Of a stretch of DNA of 64,000 nucleotides, positions 39,838-49,889 are shown piece after piece. The stretch lies in NCBI RefSeq assembly GCF_945980375.1, contig NZ_CAMFQO010000005.1:1-64000 (forward strand), read 5' to 3'. The notes under the pieces are model-generated. The model was not told the origin of the DNA. It saw only the letters and a program-made list of their open reading frames with translations, and ran no database searches. Position numbers and translations under genes: made by a program. This DNA is from an uncultured Eubacterium sp. (GTDB lineage: Bacteria > Bacillota > Clostridia > Oscillospirales > Acutalibacteraceae). How positions within the stretch are numbered: position 1 is the first letter of the stretch; each line of letters begins with the position of its first letter.

Positions 39838-40799
39838 TATTCTATCTCCTTGATTATGCGGTATGACAGCTCCTGAAGCTGTTCAAAGTGCTCGTATTTG
39901 CTGATTTCGGCACGAAGCTTCGCACCGCCTCGCATACCCTTTGTGTAGTATGCGGCATGGTGCCTTGCCTCTCGCATGGCTGTGTATTCGCCCTTGTATT
40001 CTATGATTTTTTGTATATGCTTTAGCATTACGTTCATTTTTTCAACAGTTGAAGGCTCCGGTATTACCCTACATTCGCCAAGGTATGCGTTTATTCTTGA
40101 AAATAGCCACGGATTGCCAAGTGCTCCTCTGCCAATCATTATTGCATCTGCATTTGTTTTTTCAAGCATAATTGCCGCGGTTTGCTCGTCGACAATATCG
40201 CCGTTAGCAATGACGGGAATGTCAACTGCCTTTTTTACATCTGCGATTATTTGGTAATCAACCGTACCGCTGTACATCTGCTGACGTGTTCTGCTGTGAA
40301 CGGCTATGGCACTTGCACCTGCTTTTTGTGCAAGGGTTGCCATTTCTACTGCGTTTACTCTGTCGTCATCCCAGCCCTTGCGAATTTTGACAGTTACGGG
40401 AAGGTCAACAGCCTCAACAACTGCCTTTGTTATTTCGTATGCAAGCTGTGGATTTTTCATTAGGCTTGCACCGCCGCCGTTCATTGCAACCTTTGGCGCA
40501 GGACAACCCATATTTATGTCGATTACATCAGGCTTGAATTCCAGGCATTTTATTGCCGCCTGTGCCATAATCTGCGCTTCGTCGCCGAATATCTGTGCAC
40601 CGCACGGCCTTTCGTTACCTATGGTTAAAAGCTCTGCGCTTTTTTTGTCACCCATGGTAAGCCCTTTGGATGACACCATTTCCGTTACGGTATATGCGGC
40701 ACCGAACTGAACGCAAAGCTCTCTGAATGCTCTGTCGGCTATGCCTGCCATCGGTGCCAAAAAAGCAATATTTTCAAAATTCAAATTGCCGATTTTCAT
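39837..40799 (-). CDS. tRNA-dihydrouridine synthase
   Basis: AFLAPMAGIADRAFRELC; DINMGCPAPKVAMNGGGASLM; MIGRGALGNPWLF. Confidence 0.95.
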   Translation of the reverse strand: MKIGNLNFENIAFLAPMAGIADRAFRELCVQFGAAYTVTEMVSSKGLTMGDKKSAELLTIGNERPCGAQIFGDEAQIMAQAAIKCLEFKPDVIDINMGCPAPKVAMNGGGASLMKNPQLAYEITKAVVEAVDLPVTVKIRKGWDDDRVNAVEMATLAQKAGASAIAVHSRTRQQMYSGTVDYQIIADVKKAVDIPVIANGDIVDEQTAAIMLEKTNADAIMIGRGALGNPWLFSRINAYLGECRVIPEPSTVEKMNVMLKHIQKIIEYKGEYTAMREARHHAAYYTKGMRGGAKLRAEISKYEHFEQLQELSYRIIKEIE

Positions 40800-41095
40800 A
40801 AAAAATTACCTCTGTTATTCTGCTGATAATATACCATATTAATAACGAGAAATCAAATAATTTAGTTATAATATATCAATATTTGGTAGTTTTTTACAAT
40901 TAATATAAAATGTAAAAAAAGTCATTGACATATTTGTAATAATATGTTACTCTTTTGTTACCTATTGCGATACAAAATATAGTTAATTTATCGGAGTATT
41001 AAGTACAAACACAATATATAGCGTGTTTTTATTTTTTGAGCAATATATTTTGATTTTGCACAAATTACATTTTGGTAAAAATAGATGCATAGATG

Positions 41096-41136
41096 TTCAC
41101 ATTTACGATGATTTTTGATATAATTTACATCGTAAA
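41096..41136 (+). promoter_or_regulatory. Putative murA promoter with palindromic operator-like element
   Basis: TTCACA-17 nt-TATAAT; inverted repeat TTTACGATG (41102-41110)/CATCGTAAA (41128-41136) flanks the -10. Confidence 0.45.
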
Positions 41137-41199
41137 AATGCGTGATTTTGATTTTGTTACTACTTCATATATAATTTCCTAATGAACGGAGGGTGAATC

Positions 41200-42486
41200 G
41201 TGGATAATTTTGTAATTAACGGTGGGCATGAACTGTTCGGCGAGGTTGACATCAGCGGAGCAAAGAATGCGGCAGTAGCTATTATCCCGGCAGCTCTTTT
41301 GGCAGAGGATACCGTCAGAATAGAGAACATTCCGCAAATCAGCGATGTTCAGCTTATTATAGAAATTCTCAGCAGAATGGGTGCACAAATCAAGGTTGTA
41401 AACAAAAACACCCTTGATATAGATACTACAAATATAAACTATCAAAGCGTTCCGTATGAGCTTACATCTCATTTCAGAGCAAGCTATTACCTTATCGGTG
41501 CAATGCTCGGCAGATTCAGCAAGGCAGAGGTTGCACTTCCGGGCGGATGTGATTTCGGTGTAAGGCCGATTGACCAGCACGTCAAGGGCTTTAAGATGCT
41601 CGGCTCGCAGGTTGATATAATTGACGGTGTTGTTTGTGCAAAGGCAGACAAGCTTGTAGGCACACCGATTTATATGGACGTTGTCTCTGTGGGCGCAACA
41701 ATCAATATTATGCTCGCGGCCGTTAAGGCAAGGGGTCTTACTGTTATTGAAAATGCGGCAAAGGAGCCTCATATTGTTGACCTTGCAAACTTCTTGAACT
41801 CCATGGGCGCAGATGTCCGCGGTGCAGGTACGGATGTTATCAAAATCCGTGGCGTAGAAAAAATGCACGGCTGTACCTATTCCATCATTCCCGACCAAAT
41901 CGAAGCGGGAACATATATGGTTGCGGCTGCTGCCTGCGGAGGTGATGTTCTTATAAAGAATGTTATTCCAAAGCACCTTGAGTCTATTTCGGCAAAGCTT
42001 GAGGAGGCAGGCGCAGAGGTTATTGAATACGACGACGCCGTTCGTGTAACTCGCTTTAAGGCACTTACAAAGTGTAATGTAAAAACCATGCCTCATCCGG
42101 GCTTCCCAACCGATATGCAACCGCAGATGGTTGTGCTTTTGTCCATTGCAAACGGTACAAGCATTATGTCCGAAAGTGTTTGGGACAACCGCTTTCAGTA
42201 CGTTCAACAGTTGTTGAGAATGGGCGCTGATATTCAGGTTGACGGTAAGGTTGCCGTTATTGTAGGTGTTCCAAAGCTTGACGGTGTAACCGTTAGAGCA
42301 ACCGACCTGCGTGCAGGTGCGGCAATGATTATTGCCGGCTTGGTTGCAGACGGTACCACAACGGTTGAGGATACAATTTATGTTGAGCGTGGATATGAAG
42401 ACGTTGTTGAAAAATTTGCAGCAATCGGCGCCGACATCAGACGCGTTGCGGTTAAGGAAGAAACTGCACTGCAAACAGCAGGTTGA
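41200..42486 (+). CDS. murA: UDP-N-acetylglucosamine 1-carboxyvinyltransferase
   Basis: FVINGGHELFGEVDISGAKNAAVAIIPAALLAEDTVRIENIP; PGFPTDMQPQM; GTG start. Confidence 0.96.
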   Translation: MDNFVINGGHELFGEVDISGAKNAAVAIIPAALLAEDTVRIENIPQISDVQLIIEILSRMGAQIKVVNKNTLDIDTTNINYQSVPYELTSHFRASYYLIGAMLGRFSKAEVALPGGCDFGVRPIDQHVKGFKMLGSQVDIIDGVVCAKADKLVGTPIYMDVVSVGATINIMLAAVKARGLTVIENAAKEPHIVDLANFLNSMGADVRGAGTDVIKIRGVEKMHGCTYSIIPDQIEAGTYMVAAAACGGDVLIKNVIPKHLESISAKLEEAGAEVIEYDDAVRVTRFKALTKCNVKTMPHPGFPTDMQPQMVVLLSIANGTSIMSESVWDNRFQYVQQLLRMGADIQVDGKVAVIVGVPKLDGVTVRATDLRAGAAMIIAGLVADGTTTVEDTIYVERGYEDVVEKFAAIGADIRRVAVKEETALQTAG

Positions 42487-42496
42487 TAATTTGTTA

Positions 42497-42532
42497 AAAT
42501 AAAATCCTCGTCACAGACGGGGATTTTTTTGA
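42497..42532 (+). terminator. Rho-independent terminator
   Basis: AATCCTCGTC-ACA-GACGGGGATTTTTTT. Confidence 0.75.
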
Positions 42533-42541
42533 GGTAATTAT

Positions 42542-43327
42542 ATGGCGAAGGCGTGTCAGCTGTTTTCGGGCAGCAAGGGTAATTCAATATATGTCGCATC
42601 ATCCTGCGGAAAATTTCTTGTTGACGCAGGCGTGAGCGCAAAAAGACTTGATGAAAAGCTTTTGTCCATCGGTGTGGACCCTGATGAGCTTGACGGTATT
42701 TTCATTACGCACGAGCATACGGACCATATCGGTGGCTTGCGGGTTTTTTCCGCAAAGCACAATCTGCCCGTTTTTGCTCACAGAGATGTTGTGACAAAAA
42801 TAAAGGACGGCGGTTATGTAAAGGACGGCGTGCCTGTTTATGAAATTGAAAAGAATATGGAGCTGTGCTCGGTAGAGATTGTTCCGTTTGAAAACAGTCA
42901 CGACAGTGTTGCCTGCGTTGGCTACCGCTTCAATTTCGGTGAACGTTCAATTTCGGTTTGCACCGATACGGGCTATGTAACCGACGAAGCGAAAAACGCA
43001 CTGCACGGTACAGATATGATTTATCTTGAGTCCAACCACGAGGTAACTATGCTTCAAAACGGAATTTATCCGTATCCGTTAAAGCAGAGGATTTTGTCTG
43101 CCAAGGGGCATTTGAGTAATTTTGCCTGCTCCGAATTTGCAAAGGAGCTTGTCGCCTCCGGCACAACACGGATAGCACTTGCCCATTTGAGCAAGGAAAA
43201 CAACATACCCGATGTTGCGCGTCAGGCAACCCTGTGTGCACTTGATGAAGCAGGATTTTGCGAAAATGTAGATTTTCGTTTGTATGTATCTCCTGAAGAA
43301 TGTTATGAAAGACCGATTGTATTATGA
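42542..43327 (+). CDS. MBL fold metallohydrolase (WalJ/YycJ-like)
   Basis: CQLFSGSKGNSIYVASSCGKFLVDAGVSAKRL; FITHEHTDHIGGL. Confidence 0.93.
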   Translation: MAKACQLFSGSKGNSIYVASSCGKFLVDAGVSAKRLDEKLLSIGVDPDELDGIFITHEHTDHIGGLRVFSAKHNLPVFAHRDVVTKIKDGGYVKDGVPVYEIEKNMELCSVEIVPFENSHDSVACVGYRFNFGERSISVCTDTGYVTDEAKNALHGTDMIYLESNHEVTMLQNGIYPYPLKQRILSAKGHLSNFACSEFAKELVASGTTRIALAHLSKENNIPDVARQATLCALDEAGFCENVDFRLYVSPEECYERPIVL

Positions 43328-43806
43328 TTAAGATAACCGTTATTGCTGTCGGCAGGCTAAAGGAAAAATATCTTTGCGATGCCTGTTGTGAATACATAAA
43401 AAGACTTGGGCTGTTTGCAAAGCCTAATGTTGTGGAAATTGCAGAGGAGCGTTGCGGTGACAATCCAAGTGCCTCTGAAATAGAAAATGTTAAGCAAAAG
43501 GAAGGTCAGCGAATAATTGCAAAAATTCCAAAGGGCTCATTTGTTGTGCCTATGTGCATAGAGGGTGTTCAGCTTTCAAGCGAGGATTTTGCAAAAAAGA
43601 TTGAGAACACGGCTGTTGCAGGCTTTGGAGAAATAGTCTTTATTATAGGCGGCTCATTTGGTTTATCTCACGAGGTTAAGGCACTCGGTAACATAAAGCT
43701 TTCTTTTGGCAAGCTCACATTACCGCATCAGCTTATGAGGGTTGTTCTGCTTGAGCAAATATACAGAGCCTTTACTATACTTAATCACACAAAATATCAC
43801 AAGTGA
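43324..43806 (+). CDS. rlmH: 23S rRNA (pseudouridine(1915)-N(3))-methyltransferase
   Basis: ITVIAVGRLKEKYLCDACCEYIKRL; FIIGGSFGLS; YRAFTILNHTKYHK. Confidence 0.96.
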   Translation: MIKITVIAVGRLKEKYLCDACCEYIKRLGLFAKPNVVEIAEERCGDNPSASEIENVKQKEGQRIIAKIPKGSFVVPMCIEGVQLSSEDFAKKIENTAVAGFGEIVFIIGGSFGLSHEVKALGNIKLSFGKLTLPHQLMRVVLLEQIYRAFTILNHTKYHK

Positions 43807-43882
43807 AATATTAATTTTACATCTCGGTGATGCCGAGGTGTTTTTTATTGCAATAAGGTTTTGAATATATTATAATAAGCAT

Positions 43883-44626
43883 ATGGAATATAATTATGAA
43901 AGATTGTCAGACAATATTAAAATTGCTGTAAGCAGTGACCACACCTTTGGTACAGATGCAGTTCTTTTATCTCATTTTGCAACTCCGAAGTACAAGGACA
44001 AGGCGCTTGATATGGGAACAGGCTGTGGCATAATACCTATGCTGTGGCTTCGTGATGACAGGCAGAGCGATATTCATTGCCTTGATATTCAGCAAAATGC
44101 GATTGAGCAGGTTAATGCTTCAATAAAGGTTAATAATCTTCAGGACAGGCTTACCCCTCATCTTTGTGATTTGCGAGAGGTTAACAGTGAATTTCCTGCC
44201 GAGTGCTTTACCCTTGTAACAATGAACCCACCGTACAAGCCGGTTAATACAGGCATTGAGTCGTTGGGCGAAAGTGCAAGGATAGCTCGCCATGAGGTGT
44301 GCTGTAACATTGAGGACGCCGTTAAGGCAGGGGCATATCTGCTTACCTATATGGGCAGGCTTTGTATGTGCCACCGCCCCGAACGCTTGGTGGACACACT
44401 TGCAACTATGCGACAGTACAAAATTGAGCCAAAGCGACTGAGATTTGTTGTTGACAGGCAGGGCGAGGAGCCGTTTTTGTTTTTGGTGGAGGGCAAAAAG
44501 GGAGCAAAGCCGTTTTTGCGTGTTGAGCCAACCCTTGTAATAAAAAACGAGGAGAGCAAATTTACTCCCGAAATGATAGAAATTTACGGCTCATATGCCG
44601 ACGGATACGAGGATAAAATCAGATAA
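43883..44626 (+). CDS. tRNA1(Val) adenine N6-methyltransferase family protein
   Basis: GTDAVLLSHFATPKYKDKALDMGTGCGIIPML; VTMNPPYKP (NPPY). Confidence 0.92.
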   Translation: MEYNYERLSDNIKIAVSSDHTFGTDAVLLSHFATPKYKDKALDMGTGCGIIPMLWLRDDRQSDIHCLDIQQNAIEQVNASIKVNNLQDRLTPHLCDLREVNSEFPAECFTLVTMNPPYKPVNTGIESLGESARIARHEVCCNIEDAVKAGAYLLTYMGRLCMCHRPERLVDTLATMRQYKIEPKRLRFVVDRQGEEPFLFLVEGKKGAKPFLRVEPTLVIKNEESKFTPEMIEIYGSYADGYEDKIR

Positions 44627-45444
44627 TGAGCGGAAAACTTTATGTTGTAGGCACTCCGATAGGCAACCTTGGCGACCTTTCTCCAAGAGCCGTTCAGGTG
44701 CTTAGTGAGGTTGATTTTATTGCAGCCGAGGATACCAGAGTAACATTGAAGCTGTTAAATCATTTTGATATAAAAAAAGAAATGATCAGCTACTTTGAAC
44801 ATAATAAAATTGAGCGCGGACAGGCTATTATCAATCGTCTTATCAATGGCGAAAGCTGTGCTGTTTGTACAGATGCAGGTATGCCTGCAATATCGGATCC
44901 CGGCGAGGATTTGGTGAGGCTGTGCCATGAAAATTCAATTACTGTTGAAAGTGTACCCGGTCCGACAGCCTTTGCAACAGCACTTGCAATATCGGGCATG
45001 AGCACAAGGCGATTTACCTTTGAGGGATTTTTATCTGCTAACAAAAAGGAACGCAGGCAGCAGCTTGATGAGCTTGCTGATGAAAAAAGAACTATGGTTT
45101 TTTATGAGGCACCGCATAAGCTTGCACAGACCTTAAAGGATATGTACAGCGTGTTAGGTAACAGAGAGGTTGCTGTTGTTAAGGAGATTACAAAGCTTCA
45201 CGAAACCGTGATCCGCACCAATCTTTGCAATGCCTCAACTATGTATGATAATGAAAAGCCGAAGGGCGAGTTTGTTATCATTGTTGAGGGCAAAACACAG
45301 GAGGAAAAGGAAATATCGTTTGAAAGAGCAGTTGAGCAGGCAAGGGCGCTCGTTGATGAGGGGATGAGCATAAACTCTGCATCAAAGCAAATTGCTTCGC
45401 TCACCTCCTACAAGAAAAATGATATTTACAAGGCACTGCTATGA
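44626..45444 (+). CDS. rsmI: 16S rRNA (cytidine(1402)-2'-O)-methyltransferase
   Basis: LYVVGTPIGNLGDLSPRAVQVLSEVDFIAAEDTRVT; SDPGEDLVRLC. Confidence 0.96.
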   Translation: MSGKLYVVGTPIGNLGDLSPRAVQVLSEVDFIAAEDTRVTLKLLNHFDIKKEMISYFEHNKIERGQAIINRLINGESCAVCTDAGMPAISDPGEDLVRLCHENSITVESVPGPTAFATALAISGMSTRRFTFEGFLSANKKERRQQLDELADEKRTMVFYEAPHKLAQTLKDMYSVLGNREVAVVKEITKLHETVIRTNLCNASTMYDNEKPKGEFVIIVEGKTQEEKEISFERAVEQARALVDEGMSINSASKQIASLTSYKKNDIYKALL

Positions 45445-46322
45445 TATGTAATCAATGTCCGAGAAGGTGCAATGTTGACAGGGAAAATGCTCTTGGCTAC
45501 TGCAGGGCTCCAAATGCCTACAAGCTTGCACGGGCATCGCTTCATTTTTGGGAGGAACCTTGCATCAGCGGTAAAAGCGGATCGGGAGCAGTTTTCTTCA
45601 GCGGATGCAATTTGGGCTGTGTGTTTTGCCAGAATTATGAGATCAGTCACAAATGTAAGGGTGTTGAGGTCAGTGAGGAAAGGCTGATAAGAATTTTTGA
45701 GCACCTTGTTGATGAGGGGGCAAACAATATAAATCTTGTAAACCCTACTCATTATGCCGTTCAGCTTGCCCATACCCTTAAAAAGTACAAGCCGCCTGTT
45801 CCTGTTGTGTACAATACATCGGGATACGACAGCGTGGATACCTTAAAATTGCTTGACGGGCTTGTGGATATTTACCTGCCTGATTTTAAGTATATGCGAA
45901 ATGACAAGGCATTAAGGTACAGCAGGGCAGAGGATTATCCGCAATTTGCAATGGCTGCCTTGACGGAAATGAAAAGGCAGGTCGGCAATGACGTATTTGA
46001 CGAAAACGGAATAATGAAAAGAGGAATGATTATTCGTCATCTTGTTTTGCCCGGCAACACAAATTCTGCAATTCAGGCTCTTGACTATTTGGCAGAAAAT
46101 TTCGGTGATACATATATTTCCGTTATGGCACAGTATGTGCCGTGTACGGATTTGTCCGAATACAAGGAGATTAATCGCAAAATTACCAAGCGGGAGTATG
46201 ATAAGATTGTGAATCACATACTTGAGTTGGGACTTGAAAAGGTATTTTTGCAAAAGCTTGAATCTGCAACAGAGGATTATATACCCGATTTTGATTTAAG
46301 CGGAGTTGTTGATTTGGAATAA
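45441..46322 (+). CDS. Radical SAM protein (PflA/AmmeMemoRadiSam-like)
   Basis: VFFSGCNLGCVFCQNYEIS (CxxxCxxC) plus N-terminal CNQCPRRCNVDR. Confidence 0.9.
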   Translation: MICNQCPRRCNVDRENALGYCRAPNAYKLARASLHFWEEPCISGKSGSGAVFFSGCNLGCVFCQNYEISHKCKGVEVSEERLIRIFEHLVDEGANNINLVNPTHYAVQLAHTLKKYKPPVPVVYNTSGYDSVDTLKLLDGLVDIYLPDFKYMRNDKALRYSRAEDYPQFAMAALTEMKRQVGNDVFDENGIMKRGMIIRHLVLPGNTNSAIQALDYLAENFGDTYISVMAQYVPCTDLSEYKEINRKITKREYDKIVNHILELGLEKVFLQKLESATEDYIPDFDLSGVVDLE

Positions 46323-46365
46323 ATATTGTGTTAATATACAATTAAAAATAAAGGATAATATTATT

Positions 46366-46794
46366 ATGAAAAAGTTTTTTGAGGAATTCAGAGCATTTAT
46401 TGCAAAGGGAAACGTTCTTGATATGGCAGTCGGCGTTATCATAGGCGGTGCGTTCGGCTCCGTCGTTTCAGGCCTTACCGACAACATTATTCAACCTCTT
46501 CTTAACTGCATCGGCGGTGCAGAGGTTCAAGGTAAAATCCAGCTGTTCGGCACAGAAAACTATCTTGATTACGGCGCATTTATTTCTGCAATTATCAATT
46601 TCCTGATTATGGCTTTTGTTGTGTTCCTTATCGTAAAGTCTGTCAGCAGAGTATCACAGGCTGCACAAAAGCTTTCAAAGAAGGAAGAAGAGGAGGCACC
46701 TGCTCCTACAACAAAGACCTGCCCTTATTGCAGGAGTGAGATTGATATTGAAGCAGTTAAGTGCCCTCATTGTACATCTGACATAACAGAATAG
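46366..46794 (+). CDS. mscL: Large-conductance mechanosensitive channel with C-terminal zinc ribbon
   Basis: MKKFFEEFRAFIAKGNVLDMAVGVIIGGAFGSVVSGLTDNII; C-term TCPYCRSEIDIEAVKCPHC. Confidence 0.94.
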   Translation: MKKFFEEFRAFIAKGNVLDMAVGVIIGGAFGSVVSGLTDNIIQPLLNCIGGAEVQGKIQLFGTENYLDYGAFISAIINFLIMAFVVFLIVKSVSRVSQAAQKLSKKEEEEAPAPTTKTCPYCRSEIDIEAVKCPHCTSDITE

Positions 46795-46826
46795 TAATCA
46801 TTTTATTCTAAAAGGGGTAATACAAT

Positions 46827-47750
46827 ATGATAAAAAAAGAGTATACATATAAGAGCTCATCGGGAATTTGCGACATTAAGGCTTGGCAGTGGGCACCCGA
46901 GGGCGAGGTTAAGGCTGTTATTCAAATGCATCACGGTATGGCAGAATATACACACAGATACCGCAATTTTATCTCTGCGTTTACCGAGCGTGGATATGCG
47001 GTGTTTATGAACGATATGCTTGGTCACGGTCACTCTAATGAAAACCCTGATTTGCTGGGATATTTTGGTGATAAGGACGGATATAAGAACATTATAGCCG
47101 ACGCCAAGGCATTAACCGATATTGCAAGGGCAGAATATCCCGACAAGAAGTTTATTATCGCAGGCCACTCAATGGGCTCTCTTGTAATGAGGTGCTATAT
47201 TAACGAATACGGCTGTGATTTTGACGGTGCAATCTTTATCGGCACGGCAGGACCTACACCTATTGCAAAGGCGGGTATTCCCATTATGAAGGCTGTTGGG
47301 GCTCTTAAGGGAAAGAAGCATCACAGCAGCTTTTTGAATAAAATTTCTCTTGGTGCGTATGATAAGCCTTTTGAGCACAGAACTCATTACGATTGGGGTA
47401 TGCGTGACACAAACGAGGTTGATGAATATGTAAATGACCCATTGTGTGGATTTTTGTTTACCGTTGCAGGATTTATGGATTTAAGTCAGCTGACAATTCA
47501 GTGTAACGAGCCTCAATGGTACGAGAATGTTGACAAAAACGTTCCTGTTCTTCTTACAAGCGGAGATATGGACCCTGTCGGCAATTTCGGCAAGGGTGTA
47601 ACAGAGGTTTACAGACGCTTAATTGAAACAGACCATAAGAATGTCAGCCTTAAGCTTTATCATGATGCACGTCACGAAATCCTCAACGAGATTAACAAGG
47701 CAGAGGTTTACGACGATATTGAAAAGTGGATTGAGGAGAATGTTCTTTGA
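46827..47750 (+). CDS. Alpha/beta hydrolase (lysophospholipase-like)
   Basis: IQMHHGMAEYTHRY; GHSMGSLVMR; HDARHEILNE. Confidence 0.92.
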   Translation: MIKKEYTYKSSSGICDIKAWQWAPEGEVKAVIQMHHGMAEYTHRYRNFISAFTERGYAVFMNDMLGHGHSNENPDLLGYFGDKDGYKNIIADAKALTDIARAEYPDKKFIIAGHSMGSLVMRCYINEYGCDFDGAIFIGTAGPTPIAKAGIPIMKAVGALKGKKHHSSFLNKISLGAYDKPFEHRTHYDWGMRDTNEVDEYVNDPLCGFLFTVAGFMDLSQLTIQCNEPQWYENVDKNVPVLLTSGDMDPVGNFGKGVTEVYRRLIETDHKNVSLKLYHDARHEILNEINKAEVYDDIEKWIEENVL

Positions 47751-48517
47751 TGTACACCAATATTTTTGACACTCACGCACATTATGACGATGAAGCCTTT
47801 GACGATGACAGAGAATCGCTCATTTTGTCACTTAAGGACAGGGGCGTTGTGGGTATAGTCAGCTGTGGATGTGATATTGCATCTACCGTTGCAAATCAAA
47901 ATTTATCGCATAGCTTTGATGATTTTTATTTTGCAGCAGGCTTTCATCCCGAAAATCTTGAGGATTTTTCTGTTGAAGATTTGGAAAAATTAGAGCCGTT
48001 TTTTGCAGATGAAAAGTGTGTTGCCGTTGGTGAAATCGGTCTTGATTATCATTGGATGAACTCAACAAAGGAAAAGCAAAGGGAACTTTTTGTTGCTCAA
48101 ATTGAGCTTGCAAAGGCAAAAGGTCTGCCCGTTATTGTGCACGACAGAGAGGCTCACGGCGACACTCTTGACATTCTTAAGGCAACCAAGCCAAGCGGAG
48201 TTTTGCATTGCTTTTCAGGCTCGGTTGAAATGGCAAGAGAGGTCATAAAGCTTGGTATGTTCCTTGGCTTTAACGGTGTTGCAACCTTTAAGAATGCACG
48301 AAAAATCCCGGAGGTTATCAGGGAAATTCCTCTTGACAGAATTGTGCTTGAAACGGATTGTCCGTATCTTGCACCCGAGCCTCATAGAGGAAAGCGAAAT
48401 GATTCGTCGTTTATTCCGTTTATCGCACAGCGCATAGGCGAAATCCTCGGTATTTCGGCACAAGAGGTTTTGGACGTAACAAACAAAAATGCAAGAGCAT
48501 TGTACAATTTGACATAA
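47750..48517 (+). CDS. TatD family hydrolase
   Basis: IFDTHAHYDDEAFD; VAVGEIGLDYHWM; VLHCFSGS; LETDCPYLAPEPHRGKRN. Confidence 0.95.
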   Translation: MYTNIFDTHAHYDDEAFDDDRESLILSLKDRGVVGIVSCGCDIASTVANQNLSHSFDDFYFAAGFHPENLEDFSVEDLEKLEPFFADEKCVAVGEIGLDYHWMNSTKEKQRELFVAQIELAKAKGLPVIVHDREAHGDTLDILKATKPSGVLHCFSGSVEMAREVIKLGMFLGFNGVATFKNARKIPEVIREIPLDRIVLETDCPYLAPEPHRGKRNDSSFIPFIAQRIGEILGISAQEVLDVTNKNARALYNLT

Positions 48518-48550
48518 ACAAGAATCAGGACACACCCAAGGGGTGTCCTC

Positions 48551-48785
48551 AGACTGTCGATAAAGTGGGCTGAAACACGCCATATAAATTAAACAAACCG
48601 ATTTGAGCCTCTCTTGTGTAAAGGGAGGTGGCAACGCGTATGCGTTGACGGAGGGATTGTAAAAGCGGCTTAGACATCGAATCTAAGCCGCTTTTGGCGT
48701 TTTTCGCCTTTTGCTCGGTCGAGGTACCCTCGTACATCTTCCCTCGCAAGAATGCGAAATTCAGCACCATTTCTCAACAGCCTAC
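48551..48785. mobile_element. Candidate MITE-like palindromic intergenic element
   Basis: Imperfect terminal inverted repeats AGACTGTCGATAAAGTGGGCTGAA / (rc) AGGCTGTTGAGAAATGGTGCTGAA; internal GCCTCTCTTGTGTAAAGGGAGGTGGCAACGCGTATGCGTTGACGGAGGGATTGT and a 14-bp perfect hairpin AAAAGCGGCTTAGA/TCTAAGCCGCTTTT. Confidence 0.5.
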
Positions 48786-48826
48786 CAGCGTGTCGAAATT
48801 TATAATTCGACTTTTTCGACACGCTG

Positions 48827-48858
48827 AGGGCATCCAAAGGGATGCCCTGATTTTTTAT
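48827..48858. terminator. Rho-independent terminator
   Basis: AGGGCATCC-AAA-GGGATGCCCT-GATTTTTT. Confidence 0.7.
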
Positions 48859-49889
48859 GCTGATTTTTCGGTTGTGGTTGGGGTTGTGTAAATTTCGAGT
48901 ATTGTTTGCTCAAGTGCTGTCAGTATTGTTATTGGATTAAACAGAGGTATGCTGTCGTCTACCGTTACAATTCCGTCTGTTATTCCAAGCTCCTGTGCCG
49001 TATTTTTTGTTGTGTATATGATAGTGCTTGGGCACTGCTCTCTTATACTGTTTAGGTAGTATGCAGATATTTTTGTTGATGCGTTACTGCTTATTATGGG
49101 AACAATAAGTGCTCCGTCTAAATCGGTGCAGGATGTCGGCACATCGTATATCGGTACTGCAAATGCGGGCACTCCGGTCATTATCCTGAATTCCTGTGCA
49201 ACTGCTTTTGCAACGGCGTTATCCGTTGAGTATCCGCAAAAAATAACCGTGGAGAATTTTGAAATATATTCGCCCACACCCTGAAGCTCCTTTTGGCTGT
49301 TCGAGGTAAAGGATTGCTTGCCCGGCAGCATTTGAGCGAGCTTTAATGCCACACTCATATTTATTTTTGACATTCTGCCAAGGATGTTGCCGATGTGTAT
49401 TCCAAGCATTGCGATGGCAAGATATTCTGATTGAAAGGTGCATATTCCGTCACAGCACTCTGCGGGTATAACCTTGGATTTGCACATTTTTCCAAGCGGT
49501 GAGTCGGGCCTTGTGACAGCTATTATTCTTGCTGAGTTTGCGTTAGCTCTTTTAACTGCACAAATTGTATCGTTATCATCGCCGTCAAGTGATACGGCTA
49601 TTACAAGAACATCACGGTACAGAACACCGCGAGTGCCCATTAGCAGCGGAGCAGGGATGGCCTGCGTGGGTAAATCCGTTAACAGCTCCATATTGTGTGC
49701 CATAGCCTGTGCAGAAAAGTAGGATTGCCCTGTGCCTGTAAGTATTATTTGAGCAATGCCCTTTAGAGTGTGCCTGCTTGTTTTTATGTTAGGCAGGTAC
49801 AGCTTGTCGTTTTGTATTACTCTGTCTAAAAAATGCTTTATTGAGTCGGGTATATCCTTTAACTCGGTTTCGTAAATGCTGTCGGTCAT
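48855..49889 (-). CDS. SIS domain-containing protein (GlmS isomerase-domain-like)
   Basis: IILTGTGQSYFSAQAMAHNMELLTDLPTQAIPA; two SIS-like halves; no glutaminase domain. Confidence 0.8.
   Translation of the reverse strand: MTDSIYETELKDIPDSIKHFLDRVIQNDKLYLPNIKTSRHTLKGIAQIILTGTGQSYFSAQAMAHNMELLTDLPTQAIPAPLLMGTRGVLYRDVLVIAVSLDGDDNDTICAVKRANANSARIIAVTRPDSPLGKMCKSKVIPAECCDGICTFQSEYLAIAMLGIHIGNILGRMSKINMSVALKLAQMLPGKQSFTSNSQKELQGVGEYISKFSTVIFCGYSTDNAVAKAVAQEFRIMTGVPAFAVPIYDVPTSCTDLDGALIVPIISSNASTKISAYYLNSIREQCPSTIIYTTKNTAQELGITDGIVTVDDSIPLFNPITILTALEQTILEIYTTPTTTEKSA

Noticed and set aside
41179-42474. 431-aa minus-strand ORF opposite murA
   Set aside because: Antisense shadow of murA; low-complexity Cys/Asn/His-rich translation with no family signal.
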